From JBHGAV01 sp041946685 (lineage in GTDB: Bacteria; Acidobacteriota; Terriglobia; Bryobacterales; Bryobacteraceae): DNA of 64,000 nt. The notes under the pieces are model-generated. The model ran no database searches. It was not told the DNA's origin and was given only the letters and a program-made list of their open reading frames with translations. This document shows positions 44,061-52,273 of the stretch, one piece after another. The stretch is taken from NCBI GenBank assembly GCA_041946685.1, contig JBHGAV010000006.1:50362-114361 (forward strand), given 5' to 3'. The stretch's first letter is position 1, and the number at the start of each line of letters is the position of its first letter. The position numbers and the translations under genes are program-made.

Positions 44061-44123
44061 ATGCGTAGAAGAGATCTGCTGTCAATGAACGAGCCGCCCG
44101 ACGCGGCCGCCTCGGCCTCATGA
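44061..44123 (+). CDS. Possible 20-residue leader peptide
   Basis: A short frame of 20 codons preceded by an excellent ribosome site (AAGGGG, 5 bases spacing), with sequence MRRRDLLSMNEPPD then a small-residue tail. Its TGA overlaps the ATG of the large membrane protein by the ATGA arrangement typical of translational coupling. It may be a leader that sets translation of the next gene, or a remnant. No similarity can be judged at this length. Confidence 0.4.
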   Translation: MRRRDLLSMNEPPDAAASAS

Positions 44124-46069
44124 CTGTGCTCCGTATGCGCCGCGCGGCGCTCATTCGCTTCTTGACGTACGTGGTGCTCGGCTTTCTGGCCGCAACGAAT
44201 GTGTACCGGGCGGCGACACAGTCGTTCACTTCAGGCGAATGGGCCACGCACGGGCAACTGGTCGGCAGTGCGGGAAACACCGGGCACCGGGCGGCCGCTC
44301 CCGACGCGTGGTTGAGCAAGGCCGCCGTTCACGTCTTTGGACCCTCCGAGTTCACCCTGCGCCTGCCTGCGGTTGCGGGCGGGTTGCTCTACTTCCTCGC
44401 CGTGCTCCTGCTATGCCGCCTGCTGTTCGGCGATTCGATTTGGATGCTATTCGCGCTCCTGCTGAACGTTCTCAATCCGTATGTTCTCGATTCCTGTTCC
44501 AAGGCGGGAGGCGAGAGCTTCGGGTTGGCGCTTTGGGCCCTCGGAGCGTACTACTTGGCGCGCTGGGCGGCCGACGGCGCGCGCATTCCTATCGGCGCCG
44601 CGATGGCGCTGGGGATGGCTGCCGCTTTCGATCTCCACCAGGTGTTCGGCGCCGCGGCTCTGTTGGTCGTTATCGCCGTGGTGGGTGCCTTGTCGCGCCT
44701 GCGGACCGGTGGGGGGCGTGAAGCACTTGGGTTCCTTCTCCGCGACGCCCTGCCTTTCTGCGTGGTGAGCGTGGTAACGGCCACCGTCCTATTGTGGTTG
44801 CCATCCTACTCGCTGGCTCCGGCTTTCGGCGGCCGTGGGGCGCCCCGCTATCTGGATGGGGTGAAGGATCTGACCACTGCGTTCCTGCTTTACTCCCCAA
44901 CGCACCTGGCTTCACTCGATGGGGTCCGTGGTGTGCTTGCCCGGCTCGGATGGGTTCCGTTTGCCGGGCTGTTGGCATCTTCGTGCCTGGCAGCGCGCAG
45001 CAGCGGGCAGGGTCGGGCGGACCGGCTGCTGGCGCTCTTCTCCTCCGCAGCCGTTCTCACGTTCCTGCTCTTGTGGCTGGAACCGCGGTTCCGCCATCAA
45101 CCTTACTTCACCGCGGATGGCCTGGCGTTCACCCAGCCGCTGATCTTCGTCGTATGCCCCCTGTTTCTGGCCTGGCTCTGGGCGCAGGGCGCGGCCGCGA
45201 GGCCGTTTGTTACCCTGGGGACGGCGGCTGCCTCCCTCCTGCTCTTGAACTTCGCCCTCCAGTTCCAGTTGCACTCCTACCGGGGTTGGCGATTCGAGTC
45301 CGCGACCCGCCGAGTTGTAGATACCTTAGAGAAGCGAAGGGCGGGGGAGGGCAGAGAGCGGATCCTTGTCGCCGCCGACCAGCGCCTCACGCCAAGTCTG
45401 GAGATCTATCGGCGGCTGCGCGAGGTTGGCTGGCTTTCGGAATCGGTCGAGGGTGCGCAGACATGCCGCGCCGATTTCTTCTACCTGCAGGACAAGCAGT
45501 CTGACCGGCTTGACAGCCTCGGCCTGCGCGAGATCCTCCGCGATCGCGTCGCAGGAGCCGTGCTCGCTGACATCGGGCCGGACGCGCGGCAGCGGCTCGC
45601 CGTTCTCAACGGACTCGGCTTTGTGGGGGAACCGCAGTGCAACCCCGGTGTCCGGGTTACCGGAAGTTGGGTGGATTCCTCCCAGCCCGGCGCCGTGAGG
45701 CACTTGCTCGAGGATATCCAGGGGCCTTTGGAACCGGTTGTCTGGCGCTGGACTTTCGACCGGCCTGCGATGCTGTTCCATGTGCCGCCGCACCCGGGCG
45801 TCCGGTTCAAGCTGGAATTCGTGCTCCTCGACCAGATCTTCCGTGCGCTGGCGCCCGTGGAGCTGACGGTACGGATGAATGGAAGGGAACTGGGCCGGCA
45901 GCGCTACCACGTCCTGGGCAATCTTTCATTCGAGCGGACAGTGCCGCCCGAGCTGCTGCGCGACGACGGGGTCGCGCTGGTGGAGACTACCCTGGACAAG
46001 TACTGGGTCTCGCCGGGAGACGGGCGAAAGCTGGGATACATGTTCTTCCGCGGCGGCTTCGTTTATTAG
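44120..46069 (+). CDS. Large membrane protein, GT39-like glycosyltransferase fold
   Basis: A 649-residue protein with about ten hydrophobic segments in residues 10-385 and a soluble beta-rich C-terminal domain (about 390-649). The layout (EFTLRLPAVAGGLLYFLAVL after a first loop, ending in a periplasmic domain) is that of GT-C proteins, but the usual Asp-Glu pair in the first loop is not obvious (SFTSGEWATHGQL). It may be a variant polyprenyl-phosphate sugar transferase or a scaffold. It is the first large gene of the glycan island and is coupled to the leader ORF. Confidence 0.72.
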   Translation: MTVLRMRRAALIRFLTYVVLGFLAATNVYRAATQSFTSGEWATHGQLVGSAGNTGHRAAAPDAWLSKAAVHVFGPSEFTLRLPAVAGGLLYFLAVLLLCRLLFGDSIWMLFALLLNVLNPYVLDSCSKAGGESFGLALWALGAYYLARWAADGARIPIGAAMALGMAAAFDLHQVFGAAALLVVIAVVGALSRLRTGGGREALGFLLRDALPFCVVSVVTATVLLWLPSYSLAPAFGGRGAPRYLDGVKDLTTAFLLYSPTHLASLDGVRGVLARLGWVPFAGLLASSCLAARSSGQGRADRLLALFSSAAVLTFLLLWLEPRFRHQPYFTADGLAFTQPLIFVVCPLFLAWLWAQGAAARPFVTLGTAAASLLLLNFALQFQLHSYRGWRFESATRRVVDTLEKRRAGEGRERILVAADQRLTPSLEIYRRLREVGWLSESVEGAQTCRADFFYLQDKQSDRLDSLGLREILRDRVAGAVLADIGPDARQRLAVLNGLGFVGEPQCNPGVRVTGSWVDSSQPGAVRHLLEDIQGPLEPVVWRWTFDRPAMLFHVPPHPGVRFKLEFVLLDQIFRALAPVELTVRMNGRELGRQRYHVLGNLSFERTVPPELLRDDGVALVETTLDKYWVSPGDGRKLGYMFFRGGFVY

Positions 46070-46123
46070 CTTCTCCCCCTACAGAGCCGTGATCGTTCGG
46101 GATATCATGAGTGATTTGTCTGC

Positions 46124-47269
46124 ATGCGGGGATTGCGCGTAAGAGTGCGCCACACGGGAGGACGGCCGGCCATGGCAGTGGTCATCGCCCTACTCGCGCT
46201 GTTCCTGATCGATGCGGCCGTCTTCAGAAGCCCTCTGTACCTTTCGGTCCTCGATCCCCAATCCACAACCGGCAGTGTCGAGATCACGCACCTCGTGGAA
46301 GCGCGCCGCGCGAGGGCGGCGGCCTTACAGGTGCTGGCCTTCGGGGATTCGCGTATGGGATTCCTGCCGCGCCCGGCTACCCGAATCGGCGCCCCTTACG
46401 GCGTCGAATTCTCCAGCGTCGCCGTGCCAGGGACTTCGCCCCGCTGCTGGTACTACCAGTTGCGCGACCTCGATCCCGACGCACGGCGCTTTGCCGCCAT
46501 TCTTCTGCCCGTGGATGATTACGACGACGAGGACCGGGCCGAGGACCCGGCGGACTCCCTCGCCGACTTGCGCTACGCGATAGGCCGCCTGCGGCTCACC
46601 GATGTGCTCGATTTCCCGCTCTCCTTTTCCGGCTGGTACCCGCGCTGGGTGGCACTCCGCGGCACCCTTTTCAAGGGCACTGTATACAAAGATGACCTCC
46701 ATTCCTTCTTGTTGGCCCCTTACGCGCGCTGGAGAACAGCCCGGCTCTACCATCGGGATTACGGAATCTGGGTGGGCGCTTACCAGGGGGAAGAGGGCAG
46801 TGTCGAAGGGTTGCGCGTCGATTGGGCGGCTCGCAAGATCACCTACCCCGCGGGCGTTACGACTGCCCAGCAGGAGATGTTCCGCAGTGTCCTTCTGAGG
46901 GCGCCTGCGCCCCAAACGGGGCGCCTTGCCGAGTACCGCCGGAAGTGGTTCGGAAGAATCGTCGACCACTATCGCGGCACCGGAACACGGGTGGTCTTCT
47001 TCCGGCTCCCTCGCGGGCCGGTGGTGCGCCCGGGATGGCTCGTACGGAAGCGCAGCAGCTCGATACGAGAGCTGGCGGCGCGCCCCAACGTCGTGCTGCT
47101 GGACGAGCATACCTTTGACTCGCTGGAAAGGACCGACTGCTTCATCGACCCGCTGCACCTGAACGTGAAGGGAAGCGAGTTGTTCTCGAGAATGATGGCA
47201 GAACAGATTGTGGCTCGACTGTCGCGAGAGCAGGGGCCGTATCGGGTCGCGCGCAATGCTGTTCAATAG
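46124..47269 (+). CDS. Membrane-anchored SGNH/AlgJ-like protein
   Basis: A 381-residue protein with one N-terminal membrane anchor (AVVIALLALFLIDAAVF). The SGNH pattern is visible: Ser76 in LAFGDSRMGF, and Asp342/His345 in CFIDPLHLNVKGSELF. Such proteins work with MBOAT acyltransferases to put acetyl groups on exported polysaccharides (AlgJ/AlgX, WssH-type pairs). The end of the gene overlaps the MBOAT gene by 14 bases. An internal ATG at 46172, with GGGAGGA upstream, would still leave the anchor and is a possible start. Confidence 0.82.
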   Translation: MRGLRVRVRHTGGRPAMAVVIALLALFLIDAAVFRSPLYLSVLDPQSTTGSVEITHLVEARRARAAALQVLAFGDSRMGFLPRPATRIGAPYGVEFSSVAVPGTSPRCWYYQLRDLDPDARRFAAILLPVDDYDDEDRAEDPADSLADLRYAIGRLRLTDVLDFPLSFSGWYPRWVALRGTLFKGTVYKDDLHSFLLAPYARWRTARLYHRDYGIWVGAYQGEEGSVEGLRVDWAARKITYPAGVTTAQQEMFRSVLLRAPAPQTGRLAEYRRKWFGRIVDHYRGTGTRVVFFRLPRGPVVRPGWLVRKRSSSIRELAARPNVVLLDEHTFDSLERTDCFIDPLHLNVKGSELFSRMMAEQIVARLSREQGPYRVARNAVQ

Positions 47270-48656
47270 TGTCCAGTATTTCCTCTTCTTCGCGCTGGTG
47301 CTGATGCTGTTCTACTACACCCACGGCGCCGTCCGTAAGTGGATTCTGGTGGTGGCCAGCTACGGGTTCTACGCCGCTTGGAACTGGAAATTCTTCCCTT
47401 TTCTCCTTACGCTGACGGCCATCGATTACGTGGCCGCCCGGTGGATGAGCGGCGTCCGTCCCGAGCGCAGGAAGCTGCTCCTGCTGATGAGCGTATCCGC
47501 AAATCTGGCGTTCCTCGGCTTCTTCAAGTACTACAACTTCCTTGCCGGAAATGCGGCGTCGCTGTTCGGTCTAAACCCCTCCTCGTTCATGCTCAACGTC
47601 GTGCTGCCGCTCGGCATCAGCTTCCACACCCTCCAGAGCATCTCCTACGTGGTGGACGTCTATCGCGGAGAGCAAGAGCCGGTCACCGACCCGCTCGACT
47701 ACGCCCTGTTCATCTGCTTCTTCCCGCAGCTTGTGGCCGGCCCGATTGTCCGCGCGCGGGTCTTCTTTCGGGACCTGTACAACTGGCGTCCGCCATCGGT
47801 GGAAGACCGGGCAACCGGCATTCTGATGATCGCCCTTGGCCTGGTGAAGAAGATGGCTTTTGCCGATCAGCTCGCCATCGTGAGCGACTCCTATTTCAAC
47901 CATCTCGCGGGCCAGCCCGGATTCCTCACCGCCTGGAGCGCGAGTATCGCCTTCATGTTGCAGGTCTATTTCGATTTCTCCGGCTACACCGACATCGCCA
48001 TCGGGTCGGCCAAGCTCATGGGGTTCCACTTCCCGGTCAACTTCAACCGTCCGTTTCTCTCGGCGAGCATCACGGAACTCTGGCGCCGGTGGCACATCTC
48101 CTTCTCCTCCTGGATACGCGACTACATCTACGTGCCTCTGGCTTCCGGCCGGCGCGGAGAAACGGCCATCTACCGCAACCTCATGATCACCATGATGCTG
48201 GCCGGCTTGTGGCACGGCGCGAGTTGGAACTTCATTCTCTGGGGCGCATACCACGGAGTGTTGCTGAGTGTGGAGCGGATGTGGCGGGTCTGGCGAAGGC
48301 GGCATCGCGCGGGGGCAGGGGTCGTGGATCTGCATGCCGCGCACGTGGTTCTTACCTTCCTCGTCTTTGCGATGGGAGCTCCGCTGTTCCGGCTTGCGGC
48401 CTTTTCCGATGCGGCGCACGTGCTGAAGCAGATGTTCAGCGGCGTTCCGGGAGTCTGCCTGCTTAACTCCTGGCAGATCGCTCTGCTGGTCGGCTCACTG
48501 GTGGCGGCGCAGGCGGAGGAGAAACTGGGATGGTTCAAGCGTCTGGCGGCCGGTCCTTCCTGGGCCTACGCCGCCGGCCTCGCCGCGATGCTGTTGTGCC
48601 TGGAGCTTTTCGCCGTCACCGACATCACCGTCCCGTTCGTGTATTTTCAGTTCTGA
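47256..48656 (+). CDS. MBOAT-family O-acyltransferase (AlgI-like)
   Basis: A 466-residue polytopic enzyme. It has the AlgI-type signatures FKYYNFLAGN, LPLGISFHTLQSISYVVDVY, FFPQLVAGPIVRA, the WRRWH histidine (His280) and the catalytic His320 in LWHGASWNF. It should move acyl groups, most likely acetyl, across the membrane to a polysaccharide, together with the SGNH protein encoded just before it. The ATG at 47256 lies inside that gene, which makes equal production likely. Confidence 0.94.
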   Translation: MLFNSVQYFLFFALVLMLFYYTHGAVRKWILVVASYGFYAAWNWKFFPFLLTLTAIDYVAARWMSGVRPERRKLLLLMSVSANLAFLGFFKYYNFLAGNAASLFGLNPSSFMLNVVLPLGISFHTLQSISYVVDVYRGEQEPVTDPLDYALFICFFPQLVAGPIVRARVFFRDLYNWRPPSVEDRATGILMIALGLVKKMAFADQLAIVSDSYFNHLAGQPGFLTAWSASIAFMLQVYFDFSGYTDIAIGSAKLMGFHFPVNFNRPFLSASITELWRRWHISFSSWIRDYIYVPLASGRRGETAIYRNLMITMMLAGLWHGASWNFILWGAYHGVLLSVERMWRVWRRRHRAGAGVVDLHAAHVVLTFLVFAMGAPLFRLAAFSDAAHVLKQMFSGVPGVCLLNSWQIALLVGSLVAAQAEEKLGWFKRLAAGPSWAYAAGLAAMLLCLELFAVTDITVPFVYFQF

Positions 48657-48665
48657 GGCCACGGA

Positions 48666-50636
48666 TTGGTGGATCTATCTCACCTTCTGACGATGCCTGA
48701 GGCGTGGATGGAGGGCGCGCCCGCCCTCTGGAGTCGGGTGTCGGCGCCGGATTTCTCCTGGTGGCTGCTGGCGCGCTGGACATTTCAGGCGCTCGCGCTG
48801 AGCTTGCTCGTATTCGCGTCCGATTTTCTCTCGGGTGCTCTGCTGCTGCGGTGGCTCCTGAAATCCCCCAAGGACTACGTCCCGCCGATGCTCCGGGCGG
48901 CGGCCAGTCTTGCGCTGGGCGGCGGCATCGCCAGCTTGCTCGTGTTCCTGGCGGGGTTCTTTGGCGGAATTCGGACACCCGTGGTGGTCGGGATCACCGT
49001 CGCGGCGGGACTGGCCGGGACCGTCGGCCTCCTCCGTTTAGGGGCGTTCCCCTGGGCGCTCTCCTTTTTGCGCGGATTGCGTCCCGGCCGGCTGGACCTG
49101 GTCCTCGCCCTGCTCTTCCTGCCTCTGCTCGTCCTGCACGTCTTCGACTTGATGATGCCGGTCCTCGAATTCGACAGCCGGCTCTATCACATGAGCACGG
49201 CTCGCCTCTACCTGGATACCGGTGGCGTCCCCTACCACGGAGGGATCCGGTTCAACGCCCAGCCGCATCTGGCGTCGATCCTCTACCTAAGGCACTGGAT
49301 TCTGCTCGGTGACGAGTGTCTGCTGAAGCTGGTCAACCTGGAGTTCGTGCTGATTCTGCTGCTGCTCGCCCTTTACGCAGCGCGAGAAATGCGCGCGAAA
49401 CACCTGAGCGCCGCGGCCGCTCTGCTGCCGGCGGCATCCCCGGTCTTCTGCTTCGTTGCCAAGAGCGAGTACGCCGACTTCATGCTGGCAGCTTTCCTGG
49501 GGGCCGGGGCCGCCCTGCTGTTCCACACGATTCGGAGGCGGCGAAACGGTTGGCCGTGGGCCGCCGCGCTTCTGGTCGGACTGGCGGCCGCCTCCAAGAC
49601 GCAGGGCCTGGTGATGGCGGCGGCGCTGGTGGCGGGTCTCGCAGTAGCAGGCGTTGTGGCAAAGCGCGGGTTCCTCCGGACGCTCAAGAGCTCCCTCGCG
49701 ATTGCCGGCGGTGTCGCGCTCTGCGGCCTCCCCTGGTGGATTCGCTCTTGGGTCCACACGGGAAGTCCGCTCTACCCGTTCTTTCTCTCCGGGAATGCCG
49801 ACACGGCGGCGCTCTTCCGCATCAGCGCGACATACGGTCTGGGACGAGGTATCGCCGACCTTCTGCTCGTCCCCTGGCGCATGGTGGCCGCTCCGCCCTC
49901 TGCGTTTGGCGAAGAATTCCTTTTCGGAATTCCCGGCCTGCTGCTCGCCGGCCTGCTGCTGTTGCTGATACTCCGGCACCGGCGCCTGCCGCCGGAAGCG
50001 CTGCTTCTCTTGACCACCGCCGTTGCATTCACATTCTTCTGGTTCTGGACCGGCCAGCAGATGCGCTATCTTTCGGCTCTGCTTCCCCCCGCCGCGCTCC
50101 TTTTCGTGTGGGCGCTGGCAGCGCTCCGTGTCGGCCGCCGCGTCGCGCTCCTCGTGACTCTGGCGGTTGCCTGTTTCGCCGCCAAGGCAGGTCTGGAAAC
50201 CAGCCCCGCCTTCCGTTTTGGCTTTCCGCCGCCCGTCCGCTATGCGGACAGGGAGGTTCTGCTCGCCACTGAGTTTTCCTACTACCGCGCCGTGCGGGCT
50301 CTGAATCAGGCCGCGCCGCCCTCCGCGCGAACCTATCTCCTCTTCTCGGAGGACTCCCGTTTCCATATCCGCAGCGCCAGCTACGGGGATTGGTTCGGCG
50401 AGTTCAGCTACCCGTGGCTGGGGCGCGACGTTCGTAGCCTGGAGGACATGCTGGCGAGGCTCCGCCGGTCGGGTTTCGACTACCTTCTGGTTTCGCACGC
50501 GCGCGCCGCCAAGCCGGCTGAGCAGTTCGGGGACTGGCTCTCCATTTCCGGTCTCGCGCATCCCTACACGCCGGTGCCGGGTACGGAACGAGTCTACGCC
50601 GACGACAAGTTCGCCGTTTTCCGGCTGGTACAATGA
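48666..50636 (+). CDS. Large membrane protein, GT-C glycosyltransferase-like
   Basis: A 656-residue protein with about twelve membrane helices and a soluble C-terminal domain (540-656). The loop after the fifth helix has VLEFDSRLYHMSTARLYLDT, where the Asp could be the catalytic residue of a GT-C enzyme, and SASKTQG-type and PWWIRSWVHTGSPLYPFF segments are typical of bacterial proteins of this class. Donor and acceptor are unknown. It opens with TTG or GTG (48666 or 48669), 9 bases after the MBOAT gene, and ends in an ATGA overlap with the lipoprotein gene. Confidence 0.8.
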   Translation: MVDLSHLLTMPEAWMEGAPALWSRVSAPDFSWWLLARWTFQALALSLLVFASDFLSGALLLRWLLKSPKDYVPPMLRAAASLALGGGIASLLVFLAGFFGGIRTPVVVGITVAAGLAGTVGLLRLGAFPWALSFLRGLRPGRLDLVLALLFLPLLVLHVFDLMMPVLEFDSRLYHMSTARLYLDTGGVPYHGGIRFNAQPHLASILYLRHWILLGDECLLKLVNLEFVLILLLLALYAAREMRAKHLSAAAALLPAASPVFCFVAKSEYADFMLAAFLGAGAALLFHTIRRRRNGWPWAAALLVGLAAASKTQGLVMAAALVAGLAVAGVVAKRGFLRTLKSSLAIAGGVALCGLPWWIRSWVHTGSPLYPFFLSGNADTAALFRISATYGLGRGIADLLLVPWRMVAAPPSAFGEEFLFGIPGLLLAGLLLLLILRHRRLPPEALLLLTTAVAFTFFWFWTGQQMRYLSALLPPAALLFVWALAALRVGRRVALLVTLAVACFAAKAGLETSPAFRFGFPPPVRYADREVLLATEFSYYRAVRALNQAAPPSARTYLLFSEDSRFHIRSASYGDWFGEFSYPWLGRDVRSLEDMLARLRRSGFDYLLVSHARAAKPAEQFGDWLSISGLAHPYTPVPGTERVYADDKFAVFRLVQ

Positions 50637-51310
50637 CGCCGATGAGACGCCGGGCCTGGGCGCTTCTGCTGCCGTTTGTACTGTGCGGCTGCGTGCGCAC
50701 TCGCGAGCGCAGGGAGATGCCTCCCGCAGTGACAATCACGGAGCTGAACCCGTCGACGGTCACGGCCGGCAAGCCGTTCTTTGCCGACGGCAGGGGCCGG
50801 TCGACCCTCGGCGTGCGGGGCGGCAACCTCACTCCACAATGCCGCGTCCGGATCGGGCCGCATGTGCTCCCTACGGAAGTGCGTGGAAACGGCACTGAGG
50901 CCACGGCAATCGTCCCCGACGCGCTCCACGCGGTCCCCGGCAGCTACCAGGTCGTCATCGACCAGCCCGACGGGCGCCAGTCGAATCCTCTGGTGTTCAC
51001 CGTGGTCTCCACCGCGGGACCCGCGCCGGTTATCGGAACGGTCTATCCCTCGGGCACGCTCGCCGGCCGTGATTTCAATGTCCAGCCGGAAGGCGGTTCG
51101 GCCATCGGGATTCGCGGCTCGAATTTCCTACCCGGTTGCGCGATCCTGTTCGGCTCGCTGGAGCTTGAGACCGTCTACCGGGACGTGACCTTCCTGACGG
51201 CGTTTGTCCCTCCATCCGCCTATGCGGCGCCGGGCGTCATCCAGGTTAGGGTCCGCAATCCGGACGGCAAGCACTCTCAGCCACAGCCGTTTCGGGTATC
51301 AGCGCGCTGA
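50633..51310 (+). CDS. Lipoprotein with two IPT/TIG domains
   Basis: A 225-residue lipoprotein (signal ends LPFVLCGC). Two immunoglobulin-like IPT/TIG domains follow: residues 30-125 (ITELNPSTVTAGKPF to SNPLVF) and 130-225 (IGTVYPSGTLAGRDF to SQPQPF), each with the conserved G-x-N-x-(T/L)P and QVVIDQPDG-type strands. These domains bind carbohydrates or mediate contacts in surface proteins. The ATG overlaps the stop of the membrane transferase gene, so it is part of the glycan island. It converges with the epimerase gene. Confidence 0.84.
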   Translation: MTPMRRRAWALLLPFVLCGCVRTRERREMPPAVTITELNPSTVTAGKPFFADGRGRSTLGVRGGNLTPQCRVRIGPHVLPTEVRGNGTEATAIVPDALHAVPGSYQVVIDQPDGRQSNPLVFTVVSTAGPAPVIGTVYPSGTLAGRDFNVQPEGGSAIGIRGSNFLPGCAILFGSLELETVYRDVTFLTAFVPPSAYAAPGVIQVRVRNPDGKHSQPQPFRVSAR

Positions 51311-51330
51311 TGGGACTATTCGCTGAGCCC

Positions 51331-52236
51331 TCACACCAGGAAGTCGCGGTTCTGCCGGTACCAGGCAGCCGTCGTCCGCACGCCGTCTTCGAACCGGACA
51401 AGTTCCCGCGGGTCGATCCCGATCTGCGGCAGGGTCTCCGGCTCTCCGACCACCACGCTGTGCTCCGGTTCGCCCGCGCGCATCGGGGCGTGAACGATCT
51501 CCGAGCGGCTCCCCACCGCCTCGATCACCGTCCGCGCCACCTCGAGCACCGTCAGAGGCCGCCCTGTTCCCGCTGAGATGATGTCGCCCGGCGACTCCGC
51601 CCACAGAGTGTTCACCAGGATGCGGGCCACATCCCCCGCATAGATCAGGTCCATGATCTGGCCCCCGCTGCCGTAAACCTTCAACGGTTTGCCCTCCAGG
51701 GCTGCATGGATGAAGTTGGGCACCACCTTGCGGACCGGAAAGTTCTTCTGCCACTCGCCGTAGACGTTCAGCGCCCGCACGATCCGGATGTCCGTCCCAT
51801 GGCCGGAATTGAACATACGCGCGAAGCGGTCGGCCGTGCTCTTGGTGATGGAGTACGGATTATCCATGAAGTGGTTGGCCGCCGTGATCTGCACGCACGG
51901 TACCACCCGGCCCAGCTTTCCCGCCCGCCGGCATGCCTGGAATACGTTCACCGCCCCCACGATGTTCGTTCCGATGGCGGGCACCGGATCGTCCATCATC
52001 TCCGCCGTGCCGAGCAGGCCCGCCAGGTTGATGACGCCGTCAAATTCCGGCACGATCTGGCTCACCAGGTCGGCGTCGCGAACATCTCCCACGATGGGAC
52101 GCACCCCCAGGGCGAGGGCTTCTTCCACGTCCGGCTTCCGCTCCAGGGCGCTTACCGAACACCCGCGCTTCTTCAATTCTCCAACCACGTGCCGGCCGAT
52201 GAAGCCCAGGCCGGTGACCAGTACATGTTTCGCCAT
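51331..52236 (-). CDS. NAD-dependent epimerase/dehydratase (extended SDR)
   Basis: A 301-residue extended short-chain dehydrogenase. The cofactor loop is VTGLGFIGRHVVGEL, the catalytic pair is Tyr/Lys in NPYSITKSTAD, and the NVYGEWQKNFPV and IMDLIYAGDVARILV segments match nucleotide-sugar epimerases. A typical substrate would be a UDP- or dTDP-sugar, consistent with the surface glycan genes on the other strand. ATG at 52236; a TTG at 52239 adds one residue. It lies 38 bases after the exported enolase gene on the same strand. Confidence 0.88.
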   Translation of the reverse strand: MAKHVLVTGLGFIGRHVVGELKKRGCSVSALERKPDVEEALALGVRPIVGDVRDADLVSQIVPEFDGVINLAGLLGTAEMMDDPVPAIGTNIVGAVNVFQACRRAGKLGRVVPCVQITAANHFMDNPYSITKSTADRFARMFNSGHGTDIRIVRALNVYGEWQKNFPVRKVVPNFIHAALEGKPLKVYGSGGQIMDLIYAGDVARILVNTLWAESPGDIISAGTGRPLTVLEVARTVIEAVGSRSEIVHAPMRAGEPEHSVVVGEPETLPQIGIDPRELVRFEDGVRTTAAWYRQNRDFLV

Positions 52237-52273
52237 CAAAGTGAGGGCGGGATCAGCCGCCCCTGTCTGCTCC

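Noticed and set aside
49287..50735. Open frame of 482 codons on the minus strand over the second GT-C-like gene.
   Set aside because: Highly charged Arg/Glu/Gly translation, no motif; the plus frame encodes a clear multi-pass protein.
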